A stretch of DNA of 36,949 bases from Rhodospirillales bacterium 70-18. GTDB taxonomy: Bacteria > Pseudomonadota > Alphaproteobacteria > Acetobacterales > Acetobacteraceae. The position numbers were made by a program, and so were the translations under genes. Numbering within the stretch: the first letter of the stretch is position 1; every line of letters starts with the position of its first letter. Under the pieces are notes generated by a model. The model saw nothing but the letters and a program-made list of their open reading frames with translations. It did no database searches and had not been told where the DNA came from. The stretch lies in contig MKWE01000031.1 of assembly GCA_001899585.1 (NCBI GenBank), forward strand, positions 480,399 to 517,347. Direction: 5' to 3'. Below, one piece after another: positions 7,855-16,260 of the stretch.

Positions 7855-8987
7855 GCCCCCACCGGCGCGACACGGGCCATCCAGGTGCCGGTGAACCGCA
7901 CCGGCAGGAACTGCTCGTGATAGCGCCGCAGTTCCGCCGCCGGATCGACATCCGCGAACCGGTCGGGGAAGAGCTGCTTGGCGAGGTATTGCATCGCGGT
8001 GTAGTCGAACAGCGCGCGGCACAGCCCATGCTCGATGGCGAAGAGGTTCCCCTCACGGATCGCCTTCAGCCCCGGCCAGCCGGGCCGTTGCTCGTACGGC
8101 CGCAGCCGCGCGCGCGCGGTCTCGATATCGGCATCGAAGCCCGTCAGCACCGCCGCGGGTCGGCCCTGCCAGGAGGAGCCGGCGATGAAGATCGCGTCCG
8201 GATTGGCGGCCAGCACGTATTCGGGGCTGAGCGGCCCCCAGGCGCCGGCAATCCTGCCGGCGGCGATGTTGTCGGCGCCGATCAGGTCCAGCAGCCGCCC
8301 CCACATGCCCTTCCAGTAGGTGTTGCCGATCGCCGAGGGCCCGCCCTGGCCGAGTTCGATATAGGCGCTCGGCTTGCGGATGGCACCGGCGGTGCGGCGT
8401 TGGATATCGGTGAGCTTGGTCATGTAAAGCTCGGCAAGCGCCTGGGCGCGCTCCACCTGCCCGGTGGCGTGGCCCAGCGCGAGTGTGCTGGCGACGTGGC
8501 GGGCGGGGATCTCGGCGTTGTAGTCGATGACGAGCACCGGGATGCCCGCCGCTTCCAGCTGAGCGACCTGCTGCGCCAACACGCTGAACGACCATTCGGC
8601 CAGCACCACCAGGTCCGGCTTCAGCGACAGCAGCTTTTCCAGGCTGAAGCTGTTGTCATCGGTGTTGCCCACATCCGGCAGCGCGGCGAGACGCGGGATC
8701 GGGCCAAGATAGCGCTTGTAGGTGGCGGTGCGCCACGAGGACCAAAGGGTCTTGCTCATGCCCACCACGCGGTCCCATCCGGCCGGGCCGGCGATGGCGG
8801 TGAATTCCTCGAAATTGAAACCGAGCACGATCCGTTCGGCGGGCGCCTTGAGGCTGATGGGGCGGCCGATCGCGTCCGTGAACGGCGCCGCGGCGCGGGC
8901 GCGCGCCGGCACGGCGGCGGCAAGCGGAAGCGCGAACGGCAACGCAAGCAGGTCGCGGCGCGATGGCCGCGCGACGTGGTTGGTCAT
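7851..8987 (-). CDS. Tat-exported periplasmic binding protein, FecB/BtuF-like
   Basis: This 378-residue solute-binding protein has a twin-arginine signal (SRRDLLALPFALPLAAAV, about residues 9-26). The mature part starts with the typical FTDAIGRPISLKAPAERIVLG of iron-chelate binding proteins, followed by LLSLKPDLVVLAEW, the long backbone helix, and a second lobe with VLAANPDAIFIAGSSW. It is likely to bind an iron complex, heme or a corrinoid in the periplasm. Tat export suggests that it folds before secretion. The gene follows the DUF2946 gene by 57 bp and overlaps the permease gene. No TonB-dependent receptor gene is present in the window. Confidence 0.88.
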   Translation of the reverse strand: MTNHVARPSRRDLLALPFALPLAAAVPARARAAAPFTDAIGRPISLKAPAERIVLGFNFEEFTAIAGPAGWDRVVGMSKTLWSSWRTATYKRYLGPIPRLAALPDVGNTDDNSFSLEKLLSLKPDLVVLAEWSFSVLAQQVAQLEAAGIPVLVIDYNAEIPARHVASTLALGHATGQVERAQALAELYMTKLTDIQRRTAGAIRKPSAYIELGQGGPSAIGNTYWKGMWGRLLDLIGADNIAAGRIAGAWGPLSPEYVLAANPDAIFIAGSSWQGRPAAVLTGFDADIETARARLRPYEQRPGWPGLKAIREGNLFAIEHGLCRALFDYTAMQYLAKQLFPDRFADVDPAAELRRYHEQFLPVRFTGTWMARVAPVGA

Positions 8988-9017
8988 GGAGGGTCTCCGA
9001 CAGACTCACAATGTTCA

Positions 9018-9035
9018 CCCGCGCGCATGCGCGGG
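9018..9035. repeat. short GC-rich hairpin between DUF2946 and binding-protein genes
   Basis: CCCGCGC (9018-9024) and GCGCGGG (9029-9035) form a 7-bp stem with a GCAT loop, inside the 57-bp space between two co-directional genes. It could reduce read-through or stabilise the downstream transcript. No T-run follows. Confidence 0.4.
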
Positions 9036-9044
9036 CGGCGTGGT

Positions 9045-9449
9045 TCAGGCGGAGAGGGCAGGCGGGCCGCGCGCGCGGGGCGGGTCAAGCGTGGCGGCAG
9101 CCGGCACGGTGCCGGGCAGGCGCGGCTGCACGCGCCCGACCAGCCGCACCGGCGCACTCGGCAATGGCGGCGTGGCGCCGGCGAGAATCGCGCCATGTGC
9201 GAGGCAGACGGGGCACAGCAGGCAGCCATGGTCGTGGCTGGGTGCCTTATCGTGGCTGCCGCCATCCATCGGCGCATGGCACAGGTCGGGGTTCAGCAGG
9301 GCGAGCGCGATTTCGGCCGGGCTGCTGATCGCCGCACCGGCCGCGGTCGGCATGGGCATGGCGCCCGCGGCCACATGCAGCAGCACCGCCAGCGCCAGAA
9401 CCCAGCGCGGCATAACCGAACGGCGGAACAGGGCGAATGCGGACATCAT
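9045..9449 (-). CDS. DUF2946-like small secreted or membrane-anchored protein
   Basis: This is a protein of about 134 residues starting at tandem ATGs (9449, 9446). An N-terminal hydrophobic segment (RWVLALAVLLHVAAGAMP) is a signal peptide or anchor. It is followed by a His/Cys-rich centre, SHDKAPSHDHGCLLCPVCLAHG, and a Pro/Ala-rich tail ending RARGPPALSA; this layout is characteristic of DUF2946. The H-x-H and CxxC residues suggest metal binding in the periplasm. It precedes the metal-chelate ABC genes in the same direction, so a role in handling the same metal is likely but unproven. The family has no firm biochemical function that I can cite. An in-frame extension to 9545 is possible but lacks coding character. 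Confidence 0.65.
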   Translation of the reverse strand: MMSAFALFRRSVMPRWVLALAVLLHVAAGAMPMPTAAGAAISSPAEIALALLNPDLCHAPMDGGSHDKAPSHDHGCLLCPVCLAHGAILAGATPPLPSAPVRLVGRVQPRLPGTVPAAATLDPPRARGPPALSA

Positions 9450-9623
9450 CGCGGCACGGACCCTAAGCCAAGGGCCGCAGGATTGGAACGGCCCCTGCCG
9501 CGATCGCAGCGCCTCACGTGGAACAGCAAAACCCCGGGGACGCAACCGGGCAGTACGCGGACCAGGCGGGCGGGTGCGCCGTGGGATCAGCCATCCGTCG
9601 TGGCGCGGTTCAGCGGCCCCGGC

Positions 9624-10499
9624 TCACGTCCCGGCGGCCAGCTTGTCCTGCGTCTTCGTTGCAAAATCGCCGGCGTCGTGCCGCTCATGCAGCTGGCTTG
9701 CGGGCTCGCCGGAAGCACGGTTGACCATTCGCCCGCGCTGCACGGCCGGCCGCGTGCCGATCGTCTCGGCCCAACGCTGCACGTGCTTGTAGTCCTGCAC
9801 CTGCAGAAATTCGGCGGCGCCATAGAGGCTGCCCTGCACCAGCCCGCCATACCAAGGCCAGACGGCCATATCGGCGATCGTGTAGTCGCCGCCGGCCAGA
9901 TAGGCGCTTTCCGCGAGGCGGCGGTCCAGCACGTCGAGCTGCCGCTTCACCTCCATCGCGAAGCGATCGATGGCGTATTCGATCTTCGTCGGCGCATAGG
10001 CGTAGAAATGGCCGAAGCCGCCCCCCAGATAGGGTGCGCTTCCCATCTGCCAGAACAGCCACGACAGGCATTCGGCGCGCGCGCCCGCCTCGGCCGGCAG
10101 GAACGCGCCGAACTTCTCGGCCAGGTACACCAGGATCGCACCCGACTCGAAAACCCGGATCGGCGTCGGGCCGCTGCGATCCATCAGGGCCGGTATCTTG
10201 GAGTTCGGGTTCACCGCGACGAAGCCGCTGCCGAACTGGTCGCCATCGCCGATCTTGATCAGCCAGGCGTCGTACTCGGCGCCGCCGTGGCCGAGCGCCA
10301 GCAGTTCCTCAAGCATGACGGTGACCTTCACGCCGTTCGGCGTCGCCAGCGAGTAGAGCTGGAGGGGGTGGCGGCCGACCGGCAGTTCCTTGTCATGGGT
10401 GGGCCCGGCGATCGGGCGGTTGATGCTCGCGAAGCGGCCACCATTCACCTTGTTCCAGGTCCAGACCTTCGGTGGCGTGTAGTCGGAGGAATCGGTCAT
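9624..10499 (-). CDS. yghU: glutathione-dependent disulfide-bond oxidoreductase, YghU-type GST
   Basis: This 291-residue cytosolic protein matches E. coli YghU (288 residues) throughout: TPPKVWTWNKVNGGRFASINRP at the N-terminus, GPTHDKELPVGRHPLQLYSL, the thioredoxin-like domain with NPNSKIPAL and ESGAILVYLAEKFG, then a helical domain with LGGGFGHFYAYAP and GDYTIADMAVWPW, and the tail QLHERHDAGDF. YghU binds two glutathione molecules and reduces disulfides and organic peroxides. I choose ATG 10499 (MTDSSDYTPPKVW); the longer frame to 10586 is not conserved-looking. It is divergent from pepT. Confidence 0.93.
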   Translation of the reverse strand: MTDSSDYTPPKVWTWNKVNGGRFASINRPIAGPTHDKELPVGRHPLQLYSLATPNGVKVTVMLEELLALGHGGAEYDAWLIKIGDGDQFGSGFVAVNPNSKIPALMDRSGPTPIRVFESGAILVYLAEKFGAFLPAEAGARAECLSWLFWQMGSAPYLGGGFGHFYAYAPTKIEYAIDRFAMEVKRQLDVLDRRLAESAYLAGGDYTIADMAVWPWYGGLVQGSLYGAAEFLQVQDYKHVQRWAETIGTRPAVQRGRMVNRASGEPASQLHERHDAGDFATKTQDKLAAGT

Positions 10500-10705
10500 T
10501 TCAAGGCTCCGGACTTTTCTGGCAGCGGCCCGCAATGGCGGTGCCCGGCCGATTGAACGGACGTCTTGGGGCCGTCCGTCACACAACGCGGTGCGGCGTC
10601 AGCATATACGACCTGCGCCACCGTTGCGAATGCCGCCAGGGTGGGGGTATCGCGGCCGCGGCCGAATCCCTACACCTTGCGGATCGCGTTGATGGGAGGC
10701 GGTGG
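10500..10705. promoter_or_regulatory. divergent intergenic region between yghU and pepT
   Basis: This 206-bp space must hold promoters for both divergent genes. The only features I see are a small inverted repeat (ACGGAC / GTCCGT around 10558-10579), an AT-richer stretch near 10600-10610 (CAGCATATACG), and the ribosome binding site GGGAGG at 10694-10699, which supports the pepT start. I see no confident -35/-10 pair. Confidence 0.3.
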
Positions 10706-11959
10706 ATGGCGATGTCTTCACAGGATCAACAGCTCGCGGACCAGCTGGTGGCGCGGTTCTTCCGCTACCTTGCGGTCACCAGCCAGAGCGACGCGAAGGC
10801 GACGACGGTGCCGAGCACGCCGGGCCAGTGGGACATGGTACGGCTGCTGGAAGGCGAACTGCGCAACCTCGGGATCAGCGAGCTCGATCTCGACGAGCAT
10901 GCCGTGCTGACCGCGCGGCTGCCCGGCACGGTGGCGGGCGCGCCGCGCATCGGCTTCTGCGCGCATGTCGACACCGTGGATGTGGGCCTGTCGCCAAACA
11001 TTCATCCGCGGCGCGAGACCTTCACGGGGGCCGACATCTGCCTGAACCCGGCCCAGGACATCTGGCTGCGCGTGGCCGAGCACCCGGAGATGCTGCCCTA
11101 TCGCGGCCAGGACGTGATCGTCACCGACGGCACCAGCGTGCTGGGGGCGGACAACAAGGCGGCCGTCACCATCCTGATGCACCTGCTCGGCGTGCTGGCG
11201 CGCGAGAAGCCGCCGCATGGGGACATCGTCGTCGCCTTCGTGCCGGATGAGGAGATCGGCCTGCGTGGCGCGAAGATCATGGACCTGGCCCGGTTTCCGG
11301 TCGATTTCGCCTACACGATCGACAGTTGCGAGGTGGGCGAGTTCATTTTCGAAACCTTCAACGCCGCCCAGGTCAGCATCGAGGTCCACGGCGTCACCGC
11401 CCACCCGATCTCGGCCAAGGGCGTGATGGTCAACCCGATCCTGGTCGCCTCCGACCTGATCCAGCGCTTCGACCCGCTGGACACGCCCGAGCATACCGAG
11501 GGGCGCGAGGGATACTGCTACCTGACCAGCATGACCGCCAACGCCGCGACCGCGACGCTGAAGATGTCGCTGCGCGATTTCGACGAGGCGGGCCTCGCCG
11601 CGCGCAAGCGGAAGGTGCAGGACGCCGTGGCCGCGACCCAGGCGGCGCATCCGCGCGCCCGGATCGACTGCGCGATCGAGGATTCCTACCGCAACATCGC
11701 CGCCAGCCTCGGCAATGACCGGCGGTGCCTGGAGCTGATGGAACGCGGATTCGCCGAGTTGAACATCGAACCCAAGATCTTCCCGCTGCGCGGCGGCACC
11801 GACGGCTCAGCGCTCTCGGCGCGCGGGATTCCGACCCCCAACTACTTCACCGGCGGATTGAACTTTCATTCCCGGTTCGAGTGTCTGCCGGCGCCCTCCT
11901 TCGTGCTGGCCTATCGCCTGACCGAGCGGCTCTGCCGGCTGGCGGCCGCGCCGGCGTAA
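10706..11959 (+). CDS. pepT: peptidase T (tripeptide aminopeptidase)
   Basis: This 417-residue M20B metallopeptidase removes the N-terminal residue of tripeptides in the cytoplasm (E. coli PepT is 408 residues). The dinuclear zinc site can be read directly: His87 in FCAHVDTVD, Asp149 in LGADNKAA, Glu183 next to the catalytic Glu182 in PDEEIGLRG, Asp205 in TIDSCEVGE, and His388 in GLNFHSRFE. FNAAQVSIEVHGVTAHP marks the inserted dimerisation domain. ATG 10706 has GGGAGG six bases upstream; a second ATG at 10712 is too far from it. The gene stands alone and converges with the debranching-enzyme gene, 24 bp away. Confidence 0.94.
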   Translation: MAMSSQDQQLADQLVARFFRYLAVTSQSDAKATTVPSTPGQWDMVRLLEGELRNLGISELDLDEHAVLTARLPGTVAGAPRIGFCAHVDTVDVGLSPNIHPRRETFTGADICLNPAQDIWLRVAEHPEMLPYRGQDVIVTDGTSVLGADNKAAVTILMHLLGVLAREKPPHGDIVVAFVPDEEIGLRGAKIMDLARFPVDFAYTIDSCEVGEFIFETFNAAQVSIEVHGVTAHPISAKGVMVNPILVASDLIQRFDPLDTPEHTEGREGYCYLTSMTANAATATLKMSLRDFDEAGLAARKRKVQDAVAATQAAHPRARIDCAIEDSYRNIAASLGNDRRCLELMERGFAELNIEPKIFPLRGGTDGSALSARGIPTPNYFTGGLNFHSRFECLPAPSFVLAYRLTERLCRLAAAPA

Positions 11960-11983
11960 TGCCGGACGCTCAGGCCGCCGGCA

Positions 11984-14152
11984 TCATTCGCCTCCGCCGG
12001 GGTTTGCGGACCGCGCGATGCTCATCCGCTCCACCGCGTCGCGCCGGCCGGCCAGCACCTTGAAGGCGGTGTCCTTGCCGTCGCGCCAGAAGCGGATGGT
12101 GAAGCGCCGCCGGCCCAGCCGCAGGTCGGTCAGCGTCACGTCCGGCATCCAGTCCGGCAGCGCGGGGTCCACATACAGCTTGCCGCGCGGCGCGTCCTGC
12201 TGCAGCCCCAGCATCGCCTGCAACAGCATGAACGGTGTTCCGGCCGCCCAGGCCTGCGGCACATTGGCGCCGAGATACTGCACCGGGAAGCCGGTGGGGT
12301 CGCGCTGCAGGCCGCCGTACAGTTCCGGCAACTGGTTCAGCAGGAAATGGCCCGCCGCGCCGCTGATGTCGCGCGCCACCGCCGCCGCCTCGGCGGCGAA
12401 CCCGTAGCGCCGCATCCCCAGCGCGATCAGCGAGTTGTCGTGCGGCCACACCGCCCCGGTCTGGTAGTTGTACGGGTTGAACGACGGATGCTCGGCCGAC
12501 AGCGTGCGGATGCCCCAGCCGCTCCACATATCCGGTCGCATCAGCCGTTTCACCACCGCGCCGGCCCGCGCCGGCGCGATGATGCCCGACCACAGGCACT
12601 GCCCGACATTGGACGCCACCGACAGCACCTTCCGCTTCTCGCCGTCCAGCGCGTAGGCGTAGAAGCCGGACTCCTCGTCCCAGAACGCCTCGTTGAAGCG
12701 CTTGAACAGCGCCGCCGCCTTCCGGCGCAGCGCGCCGGCACGCCGCCGGTTGCCCAGTTCGTCATACACCTCCGCCATGCGCTGCCAGGCGTCGTAGACA
12801 TAGCCTTGCAACTCGCACAGCGCCTTCGGCCCGCGCACCAGCGTGCCGTCGGGGTACATCACGGCGTCGCCGGAATCCTTCCAGCCCATGTTCTCGTAGC
12901 CGGCCGACGAGCGGGTCTGGTACTCCTGGAACCCGTCGCCATCACGGTCGCCATAGGTGTCGATCCACTCCAGGCAGGCTTCGGCGGTGTGCAGGTGCCG
13001 GTCGAGCAGCGCGCGGTCGCCGGTGGCGCGCCAGGCCGCGTGCAGCGCCACCAGATACAGCGGCGTGGCGTCCGCGGTGCCGTAATAGGGCGTGTGCGGG
13101 ATCAGCTTGAAATGCGCCAGCTCGCCATAGCGCAGCTCGTGCAGGATCTTGCCCGGCTCGGCGTCGCGGTAGTCGTCGCGCTCCTTCGCCTGGTACTGCC
13201 CCAGCACGTCCAGCGCCCCGGCCGCGAACCCCGGATAGACGATCATCGTCTGCAACGAAACGATCAGCGAGTCGCGGCCGAACAGCGCCAGGAACCACGG
13301 CAGCCCGGCCGCGGGCACGAACACCATGTGGTCCGTGCCCTTCAGCGGCAGCCGCAGCGCCGCCATGTCCTGCACGCCCTGGCTGTAGCAGCGGTAGAAT
13401 TCCTCGTTGCTGGTATCGATCTTCAGCACCGTGCGGCGCCACTCGTCCAGCTTGCCGGCATGCTCGGAGGTCGCGCTCGTATGCGTGCAGCCGCGCGGCG
13501 CCGGCAGGCGCTTCGGCCCGTCCACCAGGTCGTAGGTCAGGCAGCGGTGCCAGGCCTCGCCCCCCTTCAGCGCGATATCGAAGCTCAGCCGCCCGTTGGC
13601 GTTCACCGTCGGCTCGCCGTCGCCGAGGCTGGTGCGCACGATCACCTCGCGGCAGAAATCCTTGTTGCGATAGGCGATGCGCAGCGTCTGCCGCGCGGCC
13701 GACCAGGTGGTGGTGATCCGGCCGCGCCGCACGATATTGGCGCTTTTCACCTCGAAAATATCGGCAAAATCGGCCCGGATGGCGATTTCCAGGTTGAAAC
13801 GCACCGGGTCACGGCCGTTGTTGGTGATGTCGATGTCCTCGTGCAGCCCGCCGTTGATGTGGCGGCCGATCACCAGCCCCAGCGTGCGCGCCGCGATCGA
13901 CCCATCCTCGGTGGCGAAGGCACGGTTGGTCTGGAAGATGCGCGCCGCGTCATGGCCGACGGCGCCGCCGGTCAGCAGGTCCCACGGCTCGCCGTTGGCA
14001 TAGATCGCCCAGGCGCTCACCACCCTGGTATCGCGGAAATACAGCCCGGACGTGCTGGGCCAGTTCACCTGCCCGTCGGGTTCGGTCACCAGCACCGCCT
14101 GGCCCGCGTGAATGGTGATCAGCGGCGGGCCGACCTGAACCTTGAACGCCAT
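11984..14152 (-). CDS. amylo-alpha-1,6-glucosidase-like (glycogen debranching-type) glycoside hydrolase
   Basis: This 722-residue protein has an N-terminal GDE_N_bis-like beta domain (about 15-210, starting VQVGPPLITIHAGQAVLVTEPDG) and a C-terminal alpha/alpha-barrel domain with conserved acidic motifs FGRDSLIVSLQ near 289-298, ENMGWKDSGDAV, and WPHDNSLIALG from Trp569. Bacterial members of this family are annotated as glycogen debranching or trehalose/glucan glucosidases, but the substrate is seldom proven. There is no signal peptide, so it is cytoplasmic. It lies 9 bp after the CinA-like gene and is probably co-transcribed with it. No other glycogen genes are near, so a role other than glycogen breakdown is possible. 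Confidence 0.85.
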   Translation of the reverse strand: MAFKVQVGPPLITIHAGQAVLVTEPDGQVNWPSTSGLYFRDTRVVSAWAIYANGEPWDLLTGGAVGHDAARIFQTNRAFATEDGSIAARTLGLVIGRHINGGLHEDIDITNNGRDPVRFNLEIAIRADFADIFEVKSANIVRRGRITTTWSAARQTLRIAYRNKDFCREVIVRTSLGDGEPTVNANGRLSFDIALKGGEAWHRCLTYDLVDGPKRLPAPRGCTHTSATSEHAGKLDEWRRTVLKIDTSNEEFYRCYSQGVQDMAALRLPLKGTDHMVFVPAAGLPWFLALFGRDSLIVSLQTMIVYPGFAAGALDVLGQYQAKERDDYRDAEPGKILHELRYGELAHFKLIPHTPYYGTADATPLYLVALHAAWRATGDRALLDRHLHTAEACLEWIDTYGDRDGDGFQEYQTRSSAGYENMGWKDSGDAVMYPDGTLVRGPKALCELQGYVYDAWQRMAEVYDELGNRRRAGALRRKAAALFKRFNEAFWDEESGFYAYALDGEKRKVLSVASNVGQCLWSGIIAPARAGAVVKRLMRPDMWSGWGIRTLSAEHPSFNPYNYQTGAVWPHDNSLIALGMRRYGFAAEAAAVARDISGAAGHFLLNQLPELYGGLQRDPTGFPVQYLGANVPQAWAAGTPFMLLQAMLGLQQDAPRGKLYVDPALPDWMPDVTLTDLRLGRRRFTIRFWRDGKDTAFKVLAGRRDAVERMSIARSANPGGGE

Positions 14153-14161
14153 GCCCCTGCC

Positions 14162-14665
14162 TCACCCGCCCGCCAGCACCCGTTCCATCAGCGCCCGTTC
14201 CATCAGCGCCAGCGCGGCGGCGGCGAAGGCGCGCATATTGGCCTCGCGGTCGCCGCTCGCGGTCTCCAGCGTCACGCCCACCGCCACGTCCGGGCCGCAG
14301 ACCGCCAGGCAGGAATGCCCCGCCGCGTCGCCATAGCGGTTGCCGGTCGGCCCGGCGGCGCCGGTTTCGGCCAGCCCCCAGGTGGCGGCGAAGCGGTCCC
14401 GCGCGGTGCGCGCCAGCAGCACCGCATAGGGCGGGCTGGAGGAGCGCAGCCCGGCCATCGCCGCGTCGTCGATGCCCATCAGCAAGGCGCGCGCCTGGCG
14501 AGTGTAGACCACCGCGCCGCCGAGGAAATAGGCCGAGGCGCCGGGCACCGCCAGCAATGCCGCCGCCACCAGCCCGCCGGCCGAGGATTCGGCCACCGCG
14601 ATGGTGGCGCCCGAGGCTTTCAGCAGGCCGGCGATGCGATGCGCGGCGGGGAGCAGGGTCTGCAT
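14162..14665 (-). CDS. CinA C-terminal domain protein (PncC/NMN amidohydrolase-like), variant active site
   Basis: This 167-residue stand-alone CinA C-terminal domain has AVAESSAGGLVAAALLAVPGAS (from residue 24), a YFLGGAVVYT strand and AETGAAGPTGNRYGDAAG. PncC proteins convert nicotinamide mononucleotide to nicotinate mononucleotide in NAD recycling. The usual motifs AESCTGG and YSNEAK appear here as AESSAGG and YTRQAR, so a conserved lysine is replaced by arginine (Arg59), and activity on NMN is uncertain. ATG 14665 has a GGAGA ribosome binding site; the longer frame to 14731 would overlap the MarR gene. The gene lies 13 bp after MarR and 9 bp before the debranching-type enzyme gene. Confidence 0.8.
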   Translation of the reverse strand: MQTLLPAAHRIAGLLKASGATIAVAESSAGGLVAAALLAVPGASAYFLGGAVVYTRQARALLMGIDDAAMAGLRSSSPPYAVLLARTARDRFAATWGLAETGAAGPTGNRYGDAAGHSCLAVCGPDVAVGVTLETASGDREANMRAFAAAALALMERALMERVLAGG

Positions 14666-14678
14666 GGGATTGTCTCCT

Positions 14679-15173
14679 TCAGGGCACAGCCGGGGCGCGG
14701 CCCGGCTCGGGGTCGTCCAGCGCCTGCGCATGGGCGCTGACCTGGCGCAGCAGGCGGCGCAGCGTCGCCCAGTCGCCTGGGTCCATGCCGGCGGAAAGCT
14801 GCGCCTCCAGCGCCCGCGCGCGCGGGATGATCGCCTGGTGCACCCCCGTCCCGCGCGCGGTCAGGCGCAGGCGGCGGGCGCGGCCGTCCTGCGGGTCGGC
14901 CGACTGCTCCAGCAGCCCCGCCTCCACCAGGCTGGCGGCGGCGCGGCTCACCTTCACCTTGTCCATCTCGGTGCGCTCCGCCACCCCGCCCGGCGACAGC
15001 GTGCCGAACCGGCCGACCACCGCCAGCACCCGCCACTCGGCGATCGAGATGCCGAATTCCGCCGAATACCGCCGCGCGAACAGCCGCGAGATGCGGTTCG
15101 CCGCCACCGACAACTCGTAGGGCAGGAACGCCTCCAGCAGGAAATCCGCCGCCGCGGTTGCATCCGGTTTCAT
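14679..15173 (-). CDS. MarR family transcriptional regulator
   Basis: This 164-residue winged helix regulator is dimeric in known relatives. Helices ELSVAANRISRLFARRYSAEFGISIAEWRVLAVV lead into the HTH (LSPGGVAERTEMDKVKVSRAAASLVEAGLLEQ), followed by the wing DPQDGRARRLRLTARG. MarR proteins usually respond to small aromatic acids or oxidants. It is divergent from the MBL / FAD monooxygenase / DUF2783 genes and upstream of cinA-like, so it may control both directions. I choose ATG 15173; a TTG six bases upstream (15179) is possible. An inverted repeat overlaps the start. Confidence 0.9.
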   Translation of the reverse strand: MKPDATAAADFLLEAFLPYELSVAANRISRLFARRYSAEFGISIAEWRVLAVVGRFGTLSPGGVAERTEMDKVKVSRAAASLVEAGLLEQSADPQDGRARRLRLTARGTGVHQAIIPRARALEAQLSAGMDPGDWATLRRLLRQVSAHAQALDDPEPGRAPAVP

Positions 15174-15180
15174 TTGCAAC
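15157..15180. promoter_or_regulatory. possible MarR operator over the marR start codon
   Basis: GTTGCA at 15157-15162 and TGCAAC at 15175-15180 form a 6-bp inverted repeat spaced by 12 bp, spanning the marR start codon. MarR regulators often bind imperfect palindromes of about 20 bp containing TTGC/GCAA and repress their own gene. The rest of the 104-bp divergent space (15174-15277) shows no clear promoter. The match is short and could be chance. Confidence 0.3.
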
Positions 15181-15277
15181 TAATCCATCCTCGGGACCCC
15201 AAGCATAGGGGCGGACGGCGCTGGCTGGAAACACGCCCGCCGGCTAGGCTCCGTACAACGTCCACGGGAGAGATCGC

Positions 15278-16252
15278 ATGTCCGGCTTCGCCTCCACCAA
15301 CGACATGGCCGACAAGGCGGTCTCGTTCGACGAGCTCGGCCGCGGCCTGTACGCCTACACCGCCGAGGGCGACCCCAATTCCGGCATCATCGTCGGGCCG
15401 GACGGCGTGGTGGTGGTGGACGCCCAGGCCACCCCGGCGATGGCCGCCGAGGTGCAGGCCCGCATCGCCACCGTCACCGACAGGCCGGTCAGCACCATCG
15501 TGCTCTCGCACTACCATGCCGTGCGCGTGCTGGGCGCCAGTGGCTACCCCGCCCACTCCATCATCTGCTCCGACGTGGCGCGCGACATGATCGTGGAGCG
15601 CGGCCAGCAGGACATGGACAGCGAGATCGGCCGCTTCCCTCGCCTGTTCCGTGGGCGCGAGGCGATCCCCGGCCTCACCTGGCCCACCCAAACCTTCCGC
15701 GAACGCATGACGCTGTGGCTGGGCGAGCGCGAGGCGCAGATCATCCATATCGGCCGCGCCCACACCGCCGGCGACACCATCGTCTGGCTGCCGAAGGAGA
15801 AGGTGCTGTTCGCCGGCGACACCGTGGAATTCGGCGCCACCCCCTATTGCGGCGACGCGCATTTCACCGACTGGCCCGACACCATCCGCAAGCTGCGCGA
15901 GCTGGGCGCGGAAAAGATGGTGCCCGGCCGCGGCCGCGCCCTGCTGAACGCCCGTGAGGTGGCCGAGGCGCTGGACGGCACCGCCGAGTTCACCGCCACG
16001 CTGTTCGGCATCGTCAAGGAAGGCGTGGCCAAGGGCGGCGACCTGCAGGCGATCTACGACGACGCCATGGGCCGCATGCGCCCGCGCTTCGGCAACTGGG
16101 TGATCTTCGAGCACTGCATGCCGTTCAACGTCTCGCGCGCCTACGACGAGGCGCGCGGCATCGACACCCCGCGCATCTGGACCGCCGAGCGCGATGTCGA
16201 GATGTGGAAGGCGCTGGAGAAGCGCGCCGCCAAGGACGGCGAGATCCGCTAG
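15278..16252 (+). CDS. MBL-fold hydrolase with incomplete metal motif
   Basis: This 324-residue protein has the metallo-beta-lactamase fold (GIIVGPDGVVVVDAQATPAM, then LSHYHAVRVLGASGY, IGRAHTAGDTIVWLP, VLFAGDTVEFGATPYCGDAHF). The canonical HxHxDH motif reads H78-Y-H80-A-V-R, so the site II Asp and His are missing, while the site I histidines and the later His and Asp (GRAHTAGD, FAGD) remain. It may bind one metal. It is the first gene of a cluster followed after 8 bp by an FAD monooxygenase gene and then a DUF2783 gene, with a divergent MarR. By analogy with other pathways it could hydrolyse a ring-cleavage or ester intermediate; the substrate is unknown. Confidence 0.82.
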   Translation: MSGFASTNDMADKAVSFDELGRGLYAYTAEGDPNSGIIVGPDGVVVVDAQATPAMAAEVQARIATVTDRPVSTIVLSHYHAVRVLGASGYPAHSIICSDVARDMIVERGQQDMDSEIGRFPRLFRGREAIPGLTWPTQTFRERMTLWLGEREAQIIHIGRAHTAGDTIVWLPKEKVLFAGDTVEFGATPYCGDAHFTDWPDTIRKLRELGAEKMVPGRGRALLNAREVAEALDGTAEFTATLFGIVKEGVAKGGDLQAIYDDAMGRMRPRFGNWVIFEHCMPFNVSRAYDEARGIDTPRIWTAERDVEMWKALEKRAAKDGEIR

Positions 16253-16260
16253 CCCCCGCC

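Noticed and set aside
6077-8056. Continuous 659-codon minus-strand frame suggesting a permease-ATPase fusion
   Set aside because: The part upstream of 6817 is out of frame with the true permease gene (6814-7854) and has low-complexity Gly/Ala/Arg composition; the ATPase starts at ATG 6817.
9450-9623. Possible cobalamin riboswitch upstream of the metal-chelate uptake operon
   Set aside because: I could not find the conserved B12-box or core elements on the minus strand; only a GCGATCGC palindrome and general GC-rich sequence are present.
10472-10705. Longer N-terminus for peptidase T
   Set aside because: The 78 extra codons overlap the divergent yghU start and are unlike PepT; ATG 10706 has a good ribosome binding site and the expected protein length.
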